This document shows positions 35,986-45,407 of a stretch of 64,000 nucleotides of DNA, piece by piece. Under the pieces are notes generated by a model. That model did not search any database. It was not told the DNA's origin and saw only the letters and a program-made list of their open reading frames with translations. A program made the translations under genes and the position numbers. Origin of the DNA: Gluconobacter sp. Gdi (GTDB taxonomy: Bacteria; Pseudomonadota; Alphaproteobacteria; Acetobacterales; Acetobacteraceae); NCBI RefSeq assembly GCF_014132155.1, contig NZ_BLJQ01000005.1, positions 1-64,000 of the forward strand, written 5' to 3'. Positions within the stretch are counted from its first letter, which is position 1. Each line of letters starts with the position of its first letter.

Positions 35986-37340
35986 TGCGCATGAGTATGA
36001 AAGATGATTTGGCGTCCTGGGCCCCCGATCGCCTTACAGTTTGGCGATGGCATTTCTTTTCGGGGCTCTTTTGCCTCCCCTTTGTTGCCCTCTTGTCTCT
36101 CACGGGCAGCGTTTACCTGTTCAAGCCACAGATCGATGGGTGGATCGATTGGAAATACGATCACCTTCCCGCGGTAATCGTCTCGTTGCCGCAGGAGGAC
36201 GTCAATGCTGCTCTGAAAGCAGTGCCTGATGGCAGCTTTCTTGCGTACGAAGTTCCGACCTCCCCACGCAGCGCTGCACGTATTCTCGTTAATCGCGAGG
36301 ATGGTGAGGCAGTACGAGTTTATGTGGATCGAAACCGCCATATCGTTCTGAAGACCGTGATTGAAGAGCATCGCTTTGAACGACTGGTTTTTAAGCTGCA
36401 TGGCCAGCTTCTACTGGGCAATCTGGGCTCGATCATCATGGAGATGGTCGCGTCATGGACAATCGTCCTTATCCTCTCGGGTCTCTGTCTATGGTGGCCG
36501 CGAAACCAACGGGGGCTGGCTGGTGTGCTGTACCCGCGCCTTAACCAGACTGGACGGGCACGATGGAGAGATCTCCATGCCGTTACGGGTGTTTGGGTTT
36601 CTATCGTTCTGACACTGTTTCTCGTGTCTGGCCTCCCTTGGTCATATGTCTGGGGGCACGCCCTTCTTTCTGCCGAGAAGACTGTAGGCCGCATCACATC
36701 AGTGAAAGACTGGGAAATTGGTGCGGTACCCGTTCAGGAGACAATAGCTGGCCACCCGATGGTGTCACACCATGAAGACATGCCTGGCATGGATATGTCC
36801 GAGGATATGCCGTCGCAGGTGAACTTGAACGGCCTGAACAATGTGGCCCGGACAGCAGAAACGCTATCACTTGCTGCTCCTGTTCTTATCACGCCCCCAA
36901 ATGGGCCTGATGGTGTTTGGACCATCAGATCCGATGCCCAGAACCGGCCTCTCAGGGAGAGTGTGAAGGTCACGGGAGATGGGCATATCATCGCGAGAGA
37001 GCATTTTTCCCAAAAGGCAGCAATTGACCGGATCATAGGATATGGTGTTGCAGCGCATGAGGGACACCTGTTTGGATGGGCAAATCAGCTGCTCAATCTT
37101 CTGGTTGCCCTCGGGCTTCTGCTGATGAGTTGTGCAGCAACAGTTCTCTGGCTCAAACGCAGGCCGGAGGGAGAATTCGGAGTACCGCCCTCCTTACCAT
37201 CATCACGAATGGGCTTTGCTATGGTAGGCGTCCTTTGTGTTCTGGCTATTCTGTTGCCAGAACTGGGAATATCCATGATCTGTTTGGCTGTAGCGGGGAG
37301 GCTCTGGCGTTATCGGGAGTCAGGAATGGGTCAGCAATAA
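35985..37340 (+). CDS. PepSY-domain membrane protein with a Met/His-rich loop
   Basis: About 451 residues with four main membrane segments, as in PepSY-associated (PiuB-like) proteins: WRWHFFSGLFCLPFVALLSL near the N terminus, two central helices and a C-terminal pair. Between them is a periplasmic stretch with HHEDMPGMDMSEDMP (about residues 261-275) that looks like a Cu(I)/Cu(II)-binding sequence. The receptor TGA overlaps its start (GTG 35982 or ATG 35985). Its 3' end overlaps the convergent sco gene by 21 bases. Related proteins reduce or release metal from siderophores at the inner membrane; the exact role here is inferred. Confidence 0.8.
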   Translation: MRMSMKDDLASWAPDRLTVWRWHFFSGLFCLPFVALLSLTGSVYLFKPQIDGWIDWKYDHLPAVIVSLPQEDVNAALKAVPDGSFLAYEVPTSPRSAARILVNREDGEAVRVYVDRNRHIVLKTVIEEHRFERLVFKLHGQLLLGNLGSIIMEMVASWTIVLILSGLCLWWPRNQRGLAGVLYPRLNQTGRARWRDLHAVTGVWVSIVLTLFLVSGLPWSYVWGHALLSAEKTVGRITSVKDWEIGAVPVQETIAGHPMVSHHEDMPGMDMSEDMPSQVNLNGLNNVARTAETLSLAAPVLITPPNGPDGVWTIRSDAQNRPLRESVKVTGDGHIIAREHFSQKAAIDRIIGYGVAAHEGHLFGWANQLLNLLVALGLLLMSCAATVLWLKRRPEGEFGVPPSLPSSRMGFAMVGVLCVLAILLPELGISMICLAVAGRLWRYRESGMGQQ

Positions 37341-37964
37341 ACGCTTTAAATCTGTCGCTATCTGATGCGCACTGGAATCAACGGGTATCATTCCGACTAA
37401 TTGGTTCTCACCGTCCATCAGGTACAGCAGAGAACTGTGATCAATCAGATCGTCGGACCCCATACCAGAATGATGCTGCATCTTAACATGGAAGGCTTCC
37501 ATAACGGGCTGAAGCTGCTCAGACGTGCCTGTTAGCCCGATGATTTTGGGCGAAAAATTCTCCACATATTCCTTCACAACCTGAGGGGTATCGCGTATCG
37601 GATCAACGGAGATGAAAATAGGTGTGACAGAGTTACCTTTGGTCTTGAGCTCATCTAGAGCTGACGAAACTGTTTCAAGCGTTAGGGGGCAGACGTCTAC
37701 GCAGTGAGTGTAGCCAAAATAAATCAGCGTATAGCGTCCCTGAAAGTCGGACTGGCTGACAGGGTGCCCCTGCCCGTCGGTTAATGCATAAGGGCCGCCA
37801 ATGGCTGCATGATGATGTGACGTCAGGAAGGTCCGAAACCCGGCAGCGCCGATCAGCAGCGCAAATGTAATACTAACAATCAGGACGAGCGCTTTTCTAT
37901 CCTGCCGCGGAGACGCAGAGGCTTTTCTGGCAGGAGTTTTTTTGCGGATAGAGCGCCGTTTCAT
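37320..37964 (-). CDS. Sco1/SenC-family copper chaperone
   Basis: A membrane-anchored thioredoxin-fold protein of 214 residues that delivers copper to terminal oxidases or protects against oxidative stress. A basic N terminus leads into one helix (about 25-45), and then come Cys88 and Cys92 in YTHCVDVCPLT and the copper-ligand His in DHSSLLYL. All metal ligands are present. It overlaps the end of the PepSY gene on the opposite strand. Gluconobacter-type organisms use the copper-containing cytochrome bo3 quinol oxidase, a possible target. Confidence 0.92.
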   Translation of the reverse strand: MKRRSIRKKTPARKASASPRQDRKALVLIVSITFALLIGAAGFRTFLTSHHHAAIGGPYALTDGQGHPVSQSDFQGRYTLIYFGYTHCVDVCPLTLETVSSALDELKTKGNSVTPIFISVDPIRDTPQVVKEYVENFSPKIIGLTGTSEQLQPVMEAFHVKMQHHSGMGSDDLIDHSSLLYLMDGENQLVGMIPVDSSAHQIATDLKRLLLTHS

Positions 37965-38380
37965 GGCATGTTCATAGCAAACACATGATTGGTTTGCATC
38001 AGATGTTTTTTACTAAAGCTGACTTGGCCTGTGCTCACCATCTGCATCAACAGGAAAATTCGTTATAAGCAGTCGGGTATATTCGCTGACAGTCTCCTCG
38101 AGCTCATTGTCATGGGCTCGATACGCATTAGAACAGAAGAATAAGTCCGCCATGAAATTTTGCTAGGTCGACGTGATTCCTACGCCTCTCTCATTCATTA
38201 ATCGTGAATGCATCATTCAGAAAGACAGGAATTTCGCACTCAGGTCGGAGAAACAAGATTTATACTTTGTTACGTCAACAAATGTCTCCTAATCGGCTAT
38301 AGAGAGTTCCCGAATACCGAGAGCATTTGCTCGACTAACAGACCAAGAGACCTCATAGTGTCGCGAACACACTACACCCG
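37965..38380. other. 415-base intergenic region between sco and the second membrane-protein set
   Basis: It carries the promoter for the plus-strand small-protein/PepSY unit and upstream sequence of sco. The only open frame of note is 46 codons on the minus strand (38013-38153), listed separately. I see no strong palindrome or RNA structure. Confidence 0.45.
38013..38153 (-). CDS. Possible small protein, 46 aa, unrecognised
   Basis: ATG at 38153 to TAG at 38013-38015 encodes an acidic peptide beginning MADLFFCSNAYRAHDNELEE. There is no clear ribosome binding site and no family is recognised. It lies upstream of sco on the same strand but points into the sco promoter region. It may be a chance frame. 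Confidence 0.2.
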   Translation of the reverse strand: MADLFFCSNAYRAHDNELEETVSEYTRLLITNFPVDADGEHRPSQL

Positions 38381-38680
38381 ATGACAGTGCAGAAACCTCA
38401 TTCACGCTTACGAAAATCCTCTCCTGTATCATGGTGGATGTGGAGAGGCCTGTTAGCCCTTGTTCTTGCATGGACTTTCGCACACCTCGTAACTGTCGGA
38501 TCTCCACAATGGGGCCTGAGTACCCCACATGACTCACTCGTGTTTGGCCAGATGATTGCAGTCGCTCTGTTTCCTGTGCTTCTTCTCATCTCTTTTGGCA
38601 CACAAAAACCCTTGTCTGGAGGGATTATCGCAGGCGCGGCCTGCATCTGTGCCGCACTTGCGTTGCTGTTTTACTCTTGA
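38381..38680 (+). CDS. Small membrane protein (DUF3649-like) of an iron/copper uptake cluster
   Basis: A 99-residue protein with three hydrophobic helices (about 22-42, 55-72, 78-97). Size and placement before a PepSY protein match the DUF3649 proteins found in siderophore-uptake clusters of Gram-negative bacteria. Its stop overlaps the start of the next gene, so they are translated together. The biochemical role is unknown. Confidence 0.6.
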   Translation: MTVQKPHSRLRKSSPVSWWMWRGLLALVLAWTFAHLVTVGSPQWGLSTPHDSLVFGQMIAVALFPVLLLISFGTQKPLSGGIIAGAACICAALALLFYS

Positions 38681-40137
38681 TGCAGGATAATCTTCGTACG
38701 CGCATGGGCTGGCTTCATGCCTGGGTTGGCTTCATCGCCGGGTTGCTTCTTTTTTGCGTATTCGTCACGGGAAGTCTTGCAGTCTTTGATACTGAGCTGA
38801 CGCGCTGGCTCCAGCCCGAAATACCTCCAGAAGCACCAGCTTTTTCCCCTCAATCACTGGATCACACCCTTCCAGTTGTCCATGAGTTGCTTCTGCAAGG
38901 AGAAAAGCCGTTCATCACGCTCCCGTCACAGCGGGATCCCTTCTTGCGAGTGCAGCACCATGATGGATATGAATTCCTGACGGTCCCCTATAATCCGCAG
39001 ACTGGAGAGCGGCTTCAGGCCCGCGATACTGCTGGCGGGAAATTTTTCTATGATCTGCATTATACGCTGAGGACTGGCATCTACGGAGCAACACTTATTG
39101 CTGCGGCGGGTCTGGCCCTTCTTGTAACAGTTGGGTCAGGAATTATCATTCATTTGCGAGGACTGGTTTCGGATCTGCTTCTGGTAAGGCCTTTCGCATC
39201 AAGACTGCGTGCATGGTTGGACGCACATGTCCTCGCTAGCGTCCCTTTCATCCCGTTCGTTATCATGATGGCCTATACGGGCACGTTCATTCGCGCACGA
39301 ACGCTCTTTCCGCCTGTATCGTACATCAATTCTATTCATAATATTGTTTCACCGCATTCAACCGTGTTGGTGCCACCGAAGAAAAAACGAGAGTTTCCGG
39401 GCAGTCCTTCTCTCCCTCCTCTTCTCCAGGAAGCTGAAAAGACACTCGGTAAAGACCAAACGAGTTTTATTCTATTCCTGCCCCAAAGCCTTCTCTTCAG
39501 TCGATTGGACATGTCTGTCCCCCGACTGAAGGGAGAACATGTAGATTTTAGCCCGTTTGATGGACATTTTTTACGTCATGTTCTGCTTTCAACGCCAGTC
39601 ACCAAAACGCAGCAACTCATGGAAGGCATTCACTATGCCCGTTGGACGGGGCCGGGATTACGGTGGCTGTATTTCCTATCCGGCATCATGGGCGCCGTGA
39701 TGTTCGCAAGTGGGTCAATTATTTTTCTAATGAAGCGCCGGAAGATGTCCGGCCTTCGTGTCATTTTCCGGGTCGCCGAAGGGCTTACGATTGGCTTTAT
39801 TCCCGGATTTATTCTGGCAACACTTGCCTTTTTCTGGGCCAACAGGCTTTTGCCGGTATCTTTGCCTGAACGTCATCTGGCAGAGGTCCACTGTTTCTTT
39901 ACCATTTGGGCCCTATGCACTGTGACTGGTCTGATCTGGTCCCTACTCCATCACTCACGACGAGGGTGGAGGATGCAATTAAGTGCACTGGCCTTCCTCA
40001 GTATTTGCCTGACACCGTTGGACTTTTTTACACGTCCGGGCGCGTCCATTTTTCATGCGCCAACAGTTTTTGCGGCTACGGATCTGTGCGCCCTCTTTTT
40101 GGGGTTGGTCACTCTTGAGATGGTGCGTCGTTTGTGA
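38680..40137 (+). CDS. PepSY-associated membrane protein (PiuB-like), second copy
   Basis: About 485 residues with an N-terminal helix (WLHAWVGFIAGLLLFCVFVT), a PepSY-type periplasmic part, two central helices and several C-terminal helices. WLHAWVG at the start is characteristic of the iron-regulated PepSY membrane family. ATG 38680 overlaps the previous TGA; the frame also allows TTG 38677. It lacks the Met/His-rich loop of the first PepSY protein, so the two may act on different metals or steps. The following small gene overlaps its stop. Confidence 0.82.
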   Translation: MQDNLRTRMGWLHAWVGFIAGLLLFCVFVTGSLAVFDTELTRWLQPEIPPEAPAFSPQSLDHTLPVVHELLLQGEKPFITLPSQRDPFLRVQHHDGYEFLTVPYNPQTGERLQARDTAGGKFFYDLHYTLRTGIYGATLIAAAGLALLVTVGSGIIIHLRGLVSDLLLVRPFASRLRAWLDAHVLASVPFIPFVIMMAYTGTFIRARTLFPPVSYINSIHNIVSPHSTVLVPPKKKREFPGSPSLPPLLQEAEKTLGKDQTSFILFLPQSLLFSRLDMSVPRLKGEHVDFSPFDGHFLRHVLLSTPVTKTQQLMEGIHYARWTGPGLRWLYFLSGIMGAVMFASGSIIFLMKRRKMSGLRVIFRVAEGLTIGFIPGFILATLAFFWANRLLPVSLPERHLAEVHCFFTIWALCTVTGLIWSLLHHSRRGWRMQLSALAFLSICLTPLDFFTRPGASIFHAPTVFAATDLCALFLGLVTLEMVRRL

Positions 40138-40412
40138 GTCTTGCTCTTTGCATGGTGTTCTGGCTGCTGGGGCTTGGCTTACAGGCAGCATGCGAACCTA
40201 AAATGCTACGATTTGCGCGCTTGCCTGAGGATATCTTACCTAGACCAGTAAGGATCGGACGGGTCGTGTTTCCGCTTCTGGGCCTTGTTATCGCCTTTTG
40301 GCTTGAACCGATCACCGCTATCTTCCTTTGGGTGGCAGCCTTTTCAATGGCATCTGTTATCGTTGCTCTGGTTTGGGCAATACTGGCCCGATACCAGGAG
40401 TTGAAACGATAA
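40134..40412 (+). CDS. Small membrane protein (DUF3325-like)
   Basis: A 92-residue protein with about three hydrophobic helices and a short basic end (YQELKR). The GTG start overlaps the preceding stop (GTGA). DUF3325 proteins are the usual last gene in TonB/DUF3649/PepSY clusters, and this gene has that position and topology. The function is not known. Confidence 0.6.
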   Translation: MSLALCMVFWLLGLGLQAACEPKMLRFARLPEDILPRPVRIGRVVFPLLGLVIAFWLEPITAIFLWVAAFSMASVIVALVWAILARYQELKR

Positions 40413-40428
40413 CAGACATTTTTCCTTA

Positions 40429-41700
40429 TTATCCCTTTTGGGGTGAATACCAGAGACCAATACCGCCGATCAGTGCAGTAAATGCAACATAGATGGCCGG
40501 GGCGAGCGGTGTATGTGGTGTCAAGGCAGAAATAATAGCGGGGGTAAGGCCTCCAAAGATCGCGTATGAAATATTATAGGACAGTGAGAGCCCAGAAAAG
40601 CGGACCTGAGCGGGGAATGCGCGAAGCATTCCGACCGGAACGAGGCCTACAAATCCACAGCACAGGCCGCTAAATGCCGCCCAGGGAGCAAGGGCTCCGG
40701 AGAGCAGCGGAAAGAACGCGTAGAGCCCGAAGCCTCCCAAAGCCAGCATCAGACCGCAAATGAGACTAAGTAGTTTGAGGGGCACGATGTCTGTCAGCGC
40801 ACTGACCAGAACTACAGAAATTGTCAGGCAGAGTGTGGCAGCAAGGCTTGCCAGCATGGTTTGAGAAGGTGACACATGATGAAGGGTCTGCATCAGAGGC
40901 GGCATCATGAGAACAAGCACCACGATGGCTGCTGTCAGCGTCCACGTTGTCATCATTGAGCATAAAATAGCGCGGCGATGGTCACGTAGCAGAAGTTTTA
41001 CCGGCATGGCTTCAGCCGTTTTAGCGGTCGCATGCATTTCCCGGAATACCGGGGTTTCTTCCAGCCATCGTCGAAGAAACATTGCCCCAAAACCGAAAAT
41101 ACCACCTAGAACGAAGGGAATGCGCCAGCCCCAAGTGGACACCACATCAGGTGGAAATACGGCGTGTAGCAAGAGAATAACAACGGATCCAAGGAGAATA
41201 CCGCCCGTAAGTCCACCAGTGAGAAGGCCTGTTGCAAGGCCAACACGGTGGCGGGAAGCATGCTCAGAGACAAAAACCCATCCTCCAGGTGCTTCACCAC
41301 CGATAGCAGCGCCTTGCATGATGCGCAGAACAAGCAAAATGAGTGGAGCGATAACTCCAAGTGTCTGATAGCCGGGCAGAAGCCCCATTAACAGCGTTGG
41401 GAGTGCCATAAGCAGTACACTAAGCGTAAAGACCTTCTTTCTGCCCGCAATATCTCCAAAATGGGCCATGATGAGGCCACCTACTGGGCGAGCCAGATAG
41501 CCAGCACCAAACAGACCAAAAGCCTCGGCCTGTCGCAGCCATTCAGCTTGGCTGTCCGGGAAGAAATGAGCGGCAATCAGTTTTGCGAGAAATGCAAAAA
41601 TAACAAAATCATAGAACTCCAGCGCTCCTCCCAGTGAAGCCAAAGCTAGAATACGAAGTTGGGAAGAACTGAGAGGCGCAGGTGCCTGACTGGACGACAT
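40429..41700 (-). CDS. MFS transporter, metabolite:H+ symporter (MHS) type
   Basis: A 12-helix carrier of 423 residues. LGGALEFYDFVIFAFLA and FGAGYLARPVGGLIMAHFGDIAGRK are the standard opening and loop 2-3 signatures of the MHS family, which includes citrate, ketoglutarate, shikimate and proline/betaine carriers. I start at ATG 41700, with AGGA upstream; the frame continues to 41835 in AT-rich non-coding-looking sequence. A dicarboxylate, osmolyte or aromatic acid could be the substrate. It is convergent with the PepSY cluster. Confidence 0.85.
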   Translation of the reverse strand: MSSSQAPAPLSSSQLRILALASLGGALEFYDFVIFAFLAKLIAAHFFPDSQAEWLRQAEAFGLFGAGYLARPVGGLIMAHFGDIAGRKKVFTLSVLLMALPTLLMGLLPGYQTLGVIAPLILLVLRIMQGAAIGGEAPGGWVFVSEHASRHRVGLATGLLTGGLTGGILLGSVVILLLHAVFPPDVVSTWGWRIPFVLGGIFGFGAMFLRRWLEETPVFREMHATAKTAEAMPVKLLLRDHRRAILCSMMTTWTLTAAIVVLVLMMPPLMQTLHHVSPSQTMLASLAATLCLTISVVLVSALTDIVPLKLLSLICGLMLALGGFGLYAFFPLLSGALAPWAAFSGLCCGFVGLVPVGMLRAFPAQVRFSGLSLSYNISYAIFGGLTPAIISALTPHTPLAPAIYVAFTALIGGIGLWYSPQKG

Positions 41701-42548
41701 GAAGTAACGTTTCCTACACACGGAAAGGTTCCAGCGGGGTGCCGGAACAAAAGGATTGGATATTATACAATAATTTGTTTCAAAAAGTCTATTATATCTG
41801 AAATAATATACTATTTTAAAATCGTAAAATATCATTTCTGATCGATTTGTTAGTCTTATGCCTGTCTTGTGATTGAACTGAGTTCAAGGGTAGAACAGTG
41901 CGAGGAGTTTAATTTATTCGTATATCTAAGGATAATTATATAAATAATATGCTATTTTAATACAAACATTACTGGTTTTATTGACCTAAATTTTGTTCGG
42001 ATACTCCATGAAACATTCTGGGAGAACAGAAAGGCGGTGGTGCTCGACAGCTGGTTGAACCGCCTGAGCAATCTATTTCTTCAAAAGTAGGTTATAAGTT
42101 AGGTCGCAGGAAATCATGTTAATGGATGCAGAATAGATGGTCGGTTTCAGGATTAAACTCGCATGAAAATAATTTTTAATATTATAATATAAATATATAC
42201 TTACATTATTTCTATTTTCTTGATTTATTATATATAATTGATATATTTGTAAACTTATGATGGACGCGCTTATTGATCCTTTTTTAATTGCAAGAAATTG
42301 GGTACGGAAGCAATTATAAGTGAAAAAATTATCAATTAAATCATCAAACTCAGATCTCCAAAAGTAATTTAAAATAATTATTTATCAATTAACGAGTGTT
42401 GGAAGTCCAAGGAGGATAAAATAATTTATTTCAAAGCGTGCCTAAAGCCTCTAGATTTAATTCAGTGGAAATAGGAAGATGAGCATCGTCGCTTCAAAAT
42501 TTTTTCTTTCATAACGCTCTCATCATGCTCACAGTGATTGTTTTCTAG
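41701..42548. other. 850-base AT-rich intergenic region
   Basis: Long A/T-dominated sequence with no convincing gene, lying between divergent MHS-transporter and SDR genes. One 7-bp GC-rich inverted repeat (AGGCGGT 42032-42038 with ACCGCCT 42059-42065) stands out in the AT background. Base composition is very unlike the flanking genes and may mark an acquired segment, a decayed gene, or a silenced promoter region. Confidence 0.55.
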
Positions 42549-43364
42549 ATGCCTCTTAAGTCGCCCCTTAGGCCAGTTTCCGCTTTTCAAACCGTCGTTC
42601 TTACGGGGGCTTCTGGAGGCATCGGAACGATTGTCACCCGAAAGCTTTTAGATCAAGGCCATAGAGTAGTTGCGTTGTCTCGCACTGCTCCAGATATTGC
42701 CCATGAAGCACTGACGCATATCTATTACGATGCCTCTAACCTGCACGACATCAGCCGAGTAAATGAAGTCCTTTTAAAACAAATTCCTGGTGTCGATATC
42801 TTGATTCATTGTGCGGCAATTATAAGCCCGGGCATGGTCGAAGATACTCAACCGGCAGATGTAATACGGCAAATTTCGATTAATCTGACAGCACCGATTG
42901 CACTTACGTCTTTATTATTACCAAAAATTCCGGCTGGAGGCCGTATCATAATAGTAAACTCCATGGCCGCGACGATTCCTTTAGCTGGGAGTAGTGTTTA
43001 TGGTGCGACCAAAGCAGGACTGCGAAACTTTGCCCTATCGTTGGCTCAGGAAATAAGCCCTAAAGGCATTGCCGTTTCATCCATTTTTCCGGGAGCTGTG
43101 GAAACGGAGATGCTACGTCAGGAGATGGAGACTGGTGGTTCGGTTCTAAATTTTGTTGGCACCCCCGCAACACCAGAAGTTATTGCCTCTGAAATCCTGA
43201 AGCTTATTCAAAAGCCAAAACTTGAGAGATTTTTTCCTAAAATCGACGGAATTTTTGGTGGTTTATGCTTACTAATGCCGTCTCTCCTGCGCCTCAGCAT
43301 GCCTTTACTGACTTTCTTGGGAAACCGGGGTTTTCAAAAATTTCTTCGAAATAACAGAAAATAG
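42549..43364 (+). CDS. Short-chain dehydrogenase/reductase
   Basis: An NAD(P)-dependent oxidoreductase of 271 residues. The cofactor motif TGASGGIG (19-26), the Asn of NLT (112), Ser138, Tyr151 and Lys155 (YGATK) complete the classical SDR active site. The C-terminal 40 residues are hydrophobic (GLCLLMPSLLRLSMPLLTFL), as in membrane-associated SDRs acting on lipids. The gene is somewhat AT-richer than its neighbours. It lies 58 bases before the DUF2252 gene and may share a transcript. The substrate is unknown. Confidence 0.88.
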   Translation: MPLKSPLRPVSAFQTVVLTGASGGIGTIVTRKLLDQGHRVVALSRTAPDIAHEALTHIYYDASNLHDISRVNEVLLKQIPGVDILIHCAAIISPGMVEDTQPADVIRQISINLTAPIALTSLLLPKIPAGGRIIIVNSMAATIPLAGSSVYGATKAGLRNFALSLAQEISPKGIAVSSIFPGAVETEMLRQEMETGGSVLNFVGTPATPEVIASEILKLIQKPKLERFFPKIDGIFGGLCLLMPSLLRLSMPLLTFLGNRGFQKFLRNNRK

Positions 43365-43422
43365 CAAATATAATTACCAAATATTGTCATTAAGGATGAA
43401 TTTATAGAGGAGAATACTGGTC

Positions 43423-44814
43423 ATGAAGAACGATCCCAGAGAAATTGCTACCCACAAATCTGTTCTTTTGACAAGAAAAGAAAGTCATTGTCAGGGAGCC
43501 AAGCTTAGAAAGCAGACGCCCCGTGGAGCCCATGCTGAATGGAGCGCCTCAGACGTACGTCAAAACCCTGTAAATCTTTTATTCGAACAGGGAAAAGGTC
43601 GCATTTCGTCTCTTCTTCCGGTGCGCTATCAGCGAATGAAAGTCTCACCTTTCACGTTCCTTCGTGGGTCTGCGCTTGTCATGGCCAAAGATCTTGCTTC
43701 CACCCCGGCATCGGGCATCAATGTTCAGTCTTGTGGAGATTGCCATCTTGCCAACTTCGGAAGCTATTCGTCTCCGGAAGGCGTTCCGGTTTTTGATATC
43801 AATGACTTTGATGAGACCCTGAAGGCACCCTTTGAATGGGATGTTAAGCGCTTGGGGACTTCGCTGGTGCTTGCCGGTCAGGAAAGCGGGCTATCCAGCA
43901 AGGCTACCAAAGACCTTGCGACAAGCATGTCTCTTTCTTATTGCGAGCAAATGACGCGGCTGGCCGCGATGACCCCTCTTCAGATCTGGTCAGAGCGCAT
44001 TGACCTCACAGCTGCAATTGCCGGTTTTGAGGACCCAAAAGTCCGTACTCGCGCAGAAAAGCTTCTTTCTGAGCGGATAGAAGCAGCAAAAGGGCATTTC
44101 GGCCTGATTGCAAGTGATGGAAAAAATCCAGCGTTCAAGGAAAAGCCTCCGCTGGTCATGCGGTTACCCGAACAGGAAGAGACCATCCGGCTTGCTTTTA
44201 GTCGATATGTTGAAACACAGCCGTTAGAGCGGGCCATTCTGTTGCGCCGGTACACTCTTAAAGACGTTATTTTTAAGGTTGTCGGGATTGGGAGTGTCGG
44301 AACGTTCTGTGCAATTGGACTGTTCTCAACTGCCGATGGAGAGACCATGCTTCTGCAGATCAAGGAAGCCCAGATGTCCGTTCTGCAGACTGATACGCTG
44401 ACTTCACCCTTCGCCAATCAAGGAGAGCGCGTCGTAACGGGGCAGCGGATCATGCAGGCTGTGTCTGACACATTTTTGGGGTGGACGCACAGTAATGCCT
44501 CAATCTCTAGCGATACACCTGATCTCTCGGGAAGCGGGCGCCAGTTTTATGTGCGGCGCGTCAAGGATAGCCGATTGGCCGCTGTCGGCTCAGATGTGGC
44601 TCAGGATGGTTTGGCTGATTATGCAAAATTGTGCGGACGGACTTTGGCGCGGGCACATGCACGTTCTGGCAATGTGAGCATGATTTCTGGCTATCTGGGT
44701 AAAGGCGCTTCTTTCGCCTCAGCCATATCAGACTTCTCTGAGACGTATGCAGATCAAACCCATAAAGACTGGAAGATGTTTTGCTCAGCCGTAGAAAACG
44801 GTGAAATCCATTAG
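43423..44814 (+). CDS. DUF2252 family protein
   Basis: A 463-residue protein with the family blocks FTFLRGSA, SCGDCHLANFGSYSS and FDINDFDETLKAPFEWDVKRL, which resemble a distant kinase or phosphotransferase fold (the D.H..N and DFD positions). GGAG lies 9 bases upstream of the ATG. DUF2252 has no settled function; the kinase-like layout suggests phosphorylation of a small molecule or protein, which is inference. It follows the SDR gene closely. Confidence 0.88.
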   Translation: MKNDPREIATHKSVLLTRKESHCQGAKLRKQTPRGAHAEWSASDVRQNPVNLLFEQGKGRISSLLPVRYQRMKVSPFTFLRGSALVMAKDLASTPASGINVQSCGDCHLANFGSYSSPEGVPVFDINDFDETLKAPFEWDVKRLGTSLVLAGQESGLSSKATKDLATSMSLSYCEQMTRLAAMTPLQIWSERIDLTAAIAGFEDPKVRTRAEKLLSERIEAAKGHFGLIASDGKNPAFKEKPPLVMRLPEQEETIRLAFSRYVETQPLERAILLRRYTLKDVIFKVVGIGSVGTFCAIGLFSTADGETMLLQIKEAQMSVLQTDTLTSPFANQGERVVTGQRIMQAVSDTFLGWTHSNASISSDTPDLSGSGRQFYVRRVKDSRLAAVGSDVAQDGLADYAKLCGRTLARAHARSGNVSMISGYLGKGASFASAISDFSETYADQTHKDWKMFCSAVENGEIH

Positions 44815-44853
44815 AAGCCCTTCTGAGGATTTTCTGGCGTGTAAGTCATGGTT

Positions 44854-45303
44854 TCACTTCTCGTGCGTATTCGTCCTCACGTCAAATCCAAGTACTTTTC
44901 CTGTGCTTGGATCAAGATGACACTCCCATGTAAATGAGACCCACTCGATAGGGGATGCTTTCCTTTGATACTGTCCCCGCCCTCGTATCAGAGACGCGTT
45001 TACGACCACCTGGCTTTCTGGCCTGTCATCCTGAAGAAAAAAACGATTGTTTGAACTTCCTCGCTTAACGAGTTCGTGCCGCGCGGCAGGCTGGCAGAGA
45101 TAGGTTGTCATAAGCCAGGCTGTTCCTTGCGTCGCCACAGCGTTCCTCTCCCGTGGGTCACGAATAGACGCGATCTGACGCGAAATGAGTTTTTGCTCTG
45201 CCGGTGACGGAATACTTTCTTGCCGTGCTGATGCATCTGCATGCCCGAACAGAACAACGATTAGCAGGCAAGATCCTGCAAACAGATAATCCCGTATCGT
45301 CAT
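44854..45303 (-). CDS. Conserved hypothetical secreted protein
   Basis: From ATG 45303, preceded by AGAGGACTTT, it has 149 residues with a signal peptide (MTIRDYLFAGSCLLIVVLFG) cut near ADASA. The mature part has two Cys (TYLCQPAARHELV and FTWECHLDPSTGKVLGF), likely disulfide-bonded in the periplasm. An in-frame extension to 45384 is less likely. I do not recognise a function. It is divergent from purU. Confidence 0.6.
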   Translation of the reverse strand: MTIRDYLFAGSCLLIVVLFGHADASARQESIPSPAEQKLISRQIASIRDPRERNAVATQGTAWLMTTYLCQPAARHELVKRGSSNNRFFLQDDRPESQVVVNASLIRGRGQYQRKASPIEWVSFTWECHLDPSTGKVLGFDVRTNTHEK

Positions 45304-45407
45304 AAAGTCCTCTGCCCGGTGTTTTGCCTGTCTACCATCTGGGCGTATAGGTAGGGACCGATCCGTCACCATGCCAAGTGGCAATTCAACGCTGGACCCC
45401 GCCTTTC

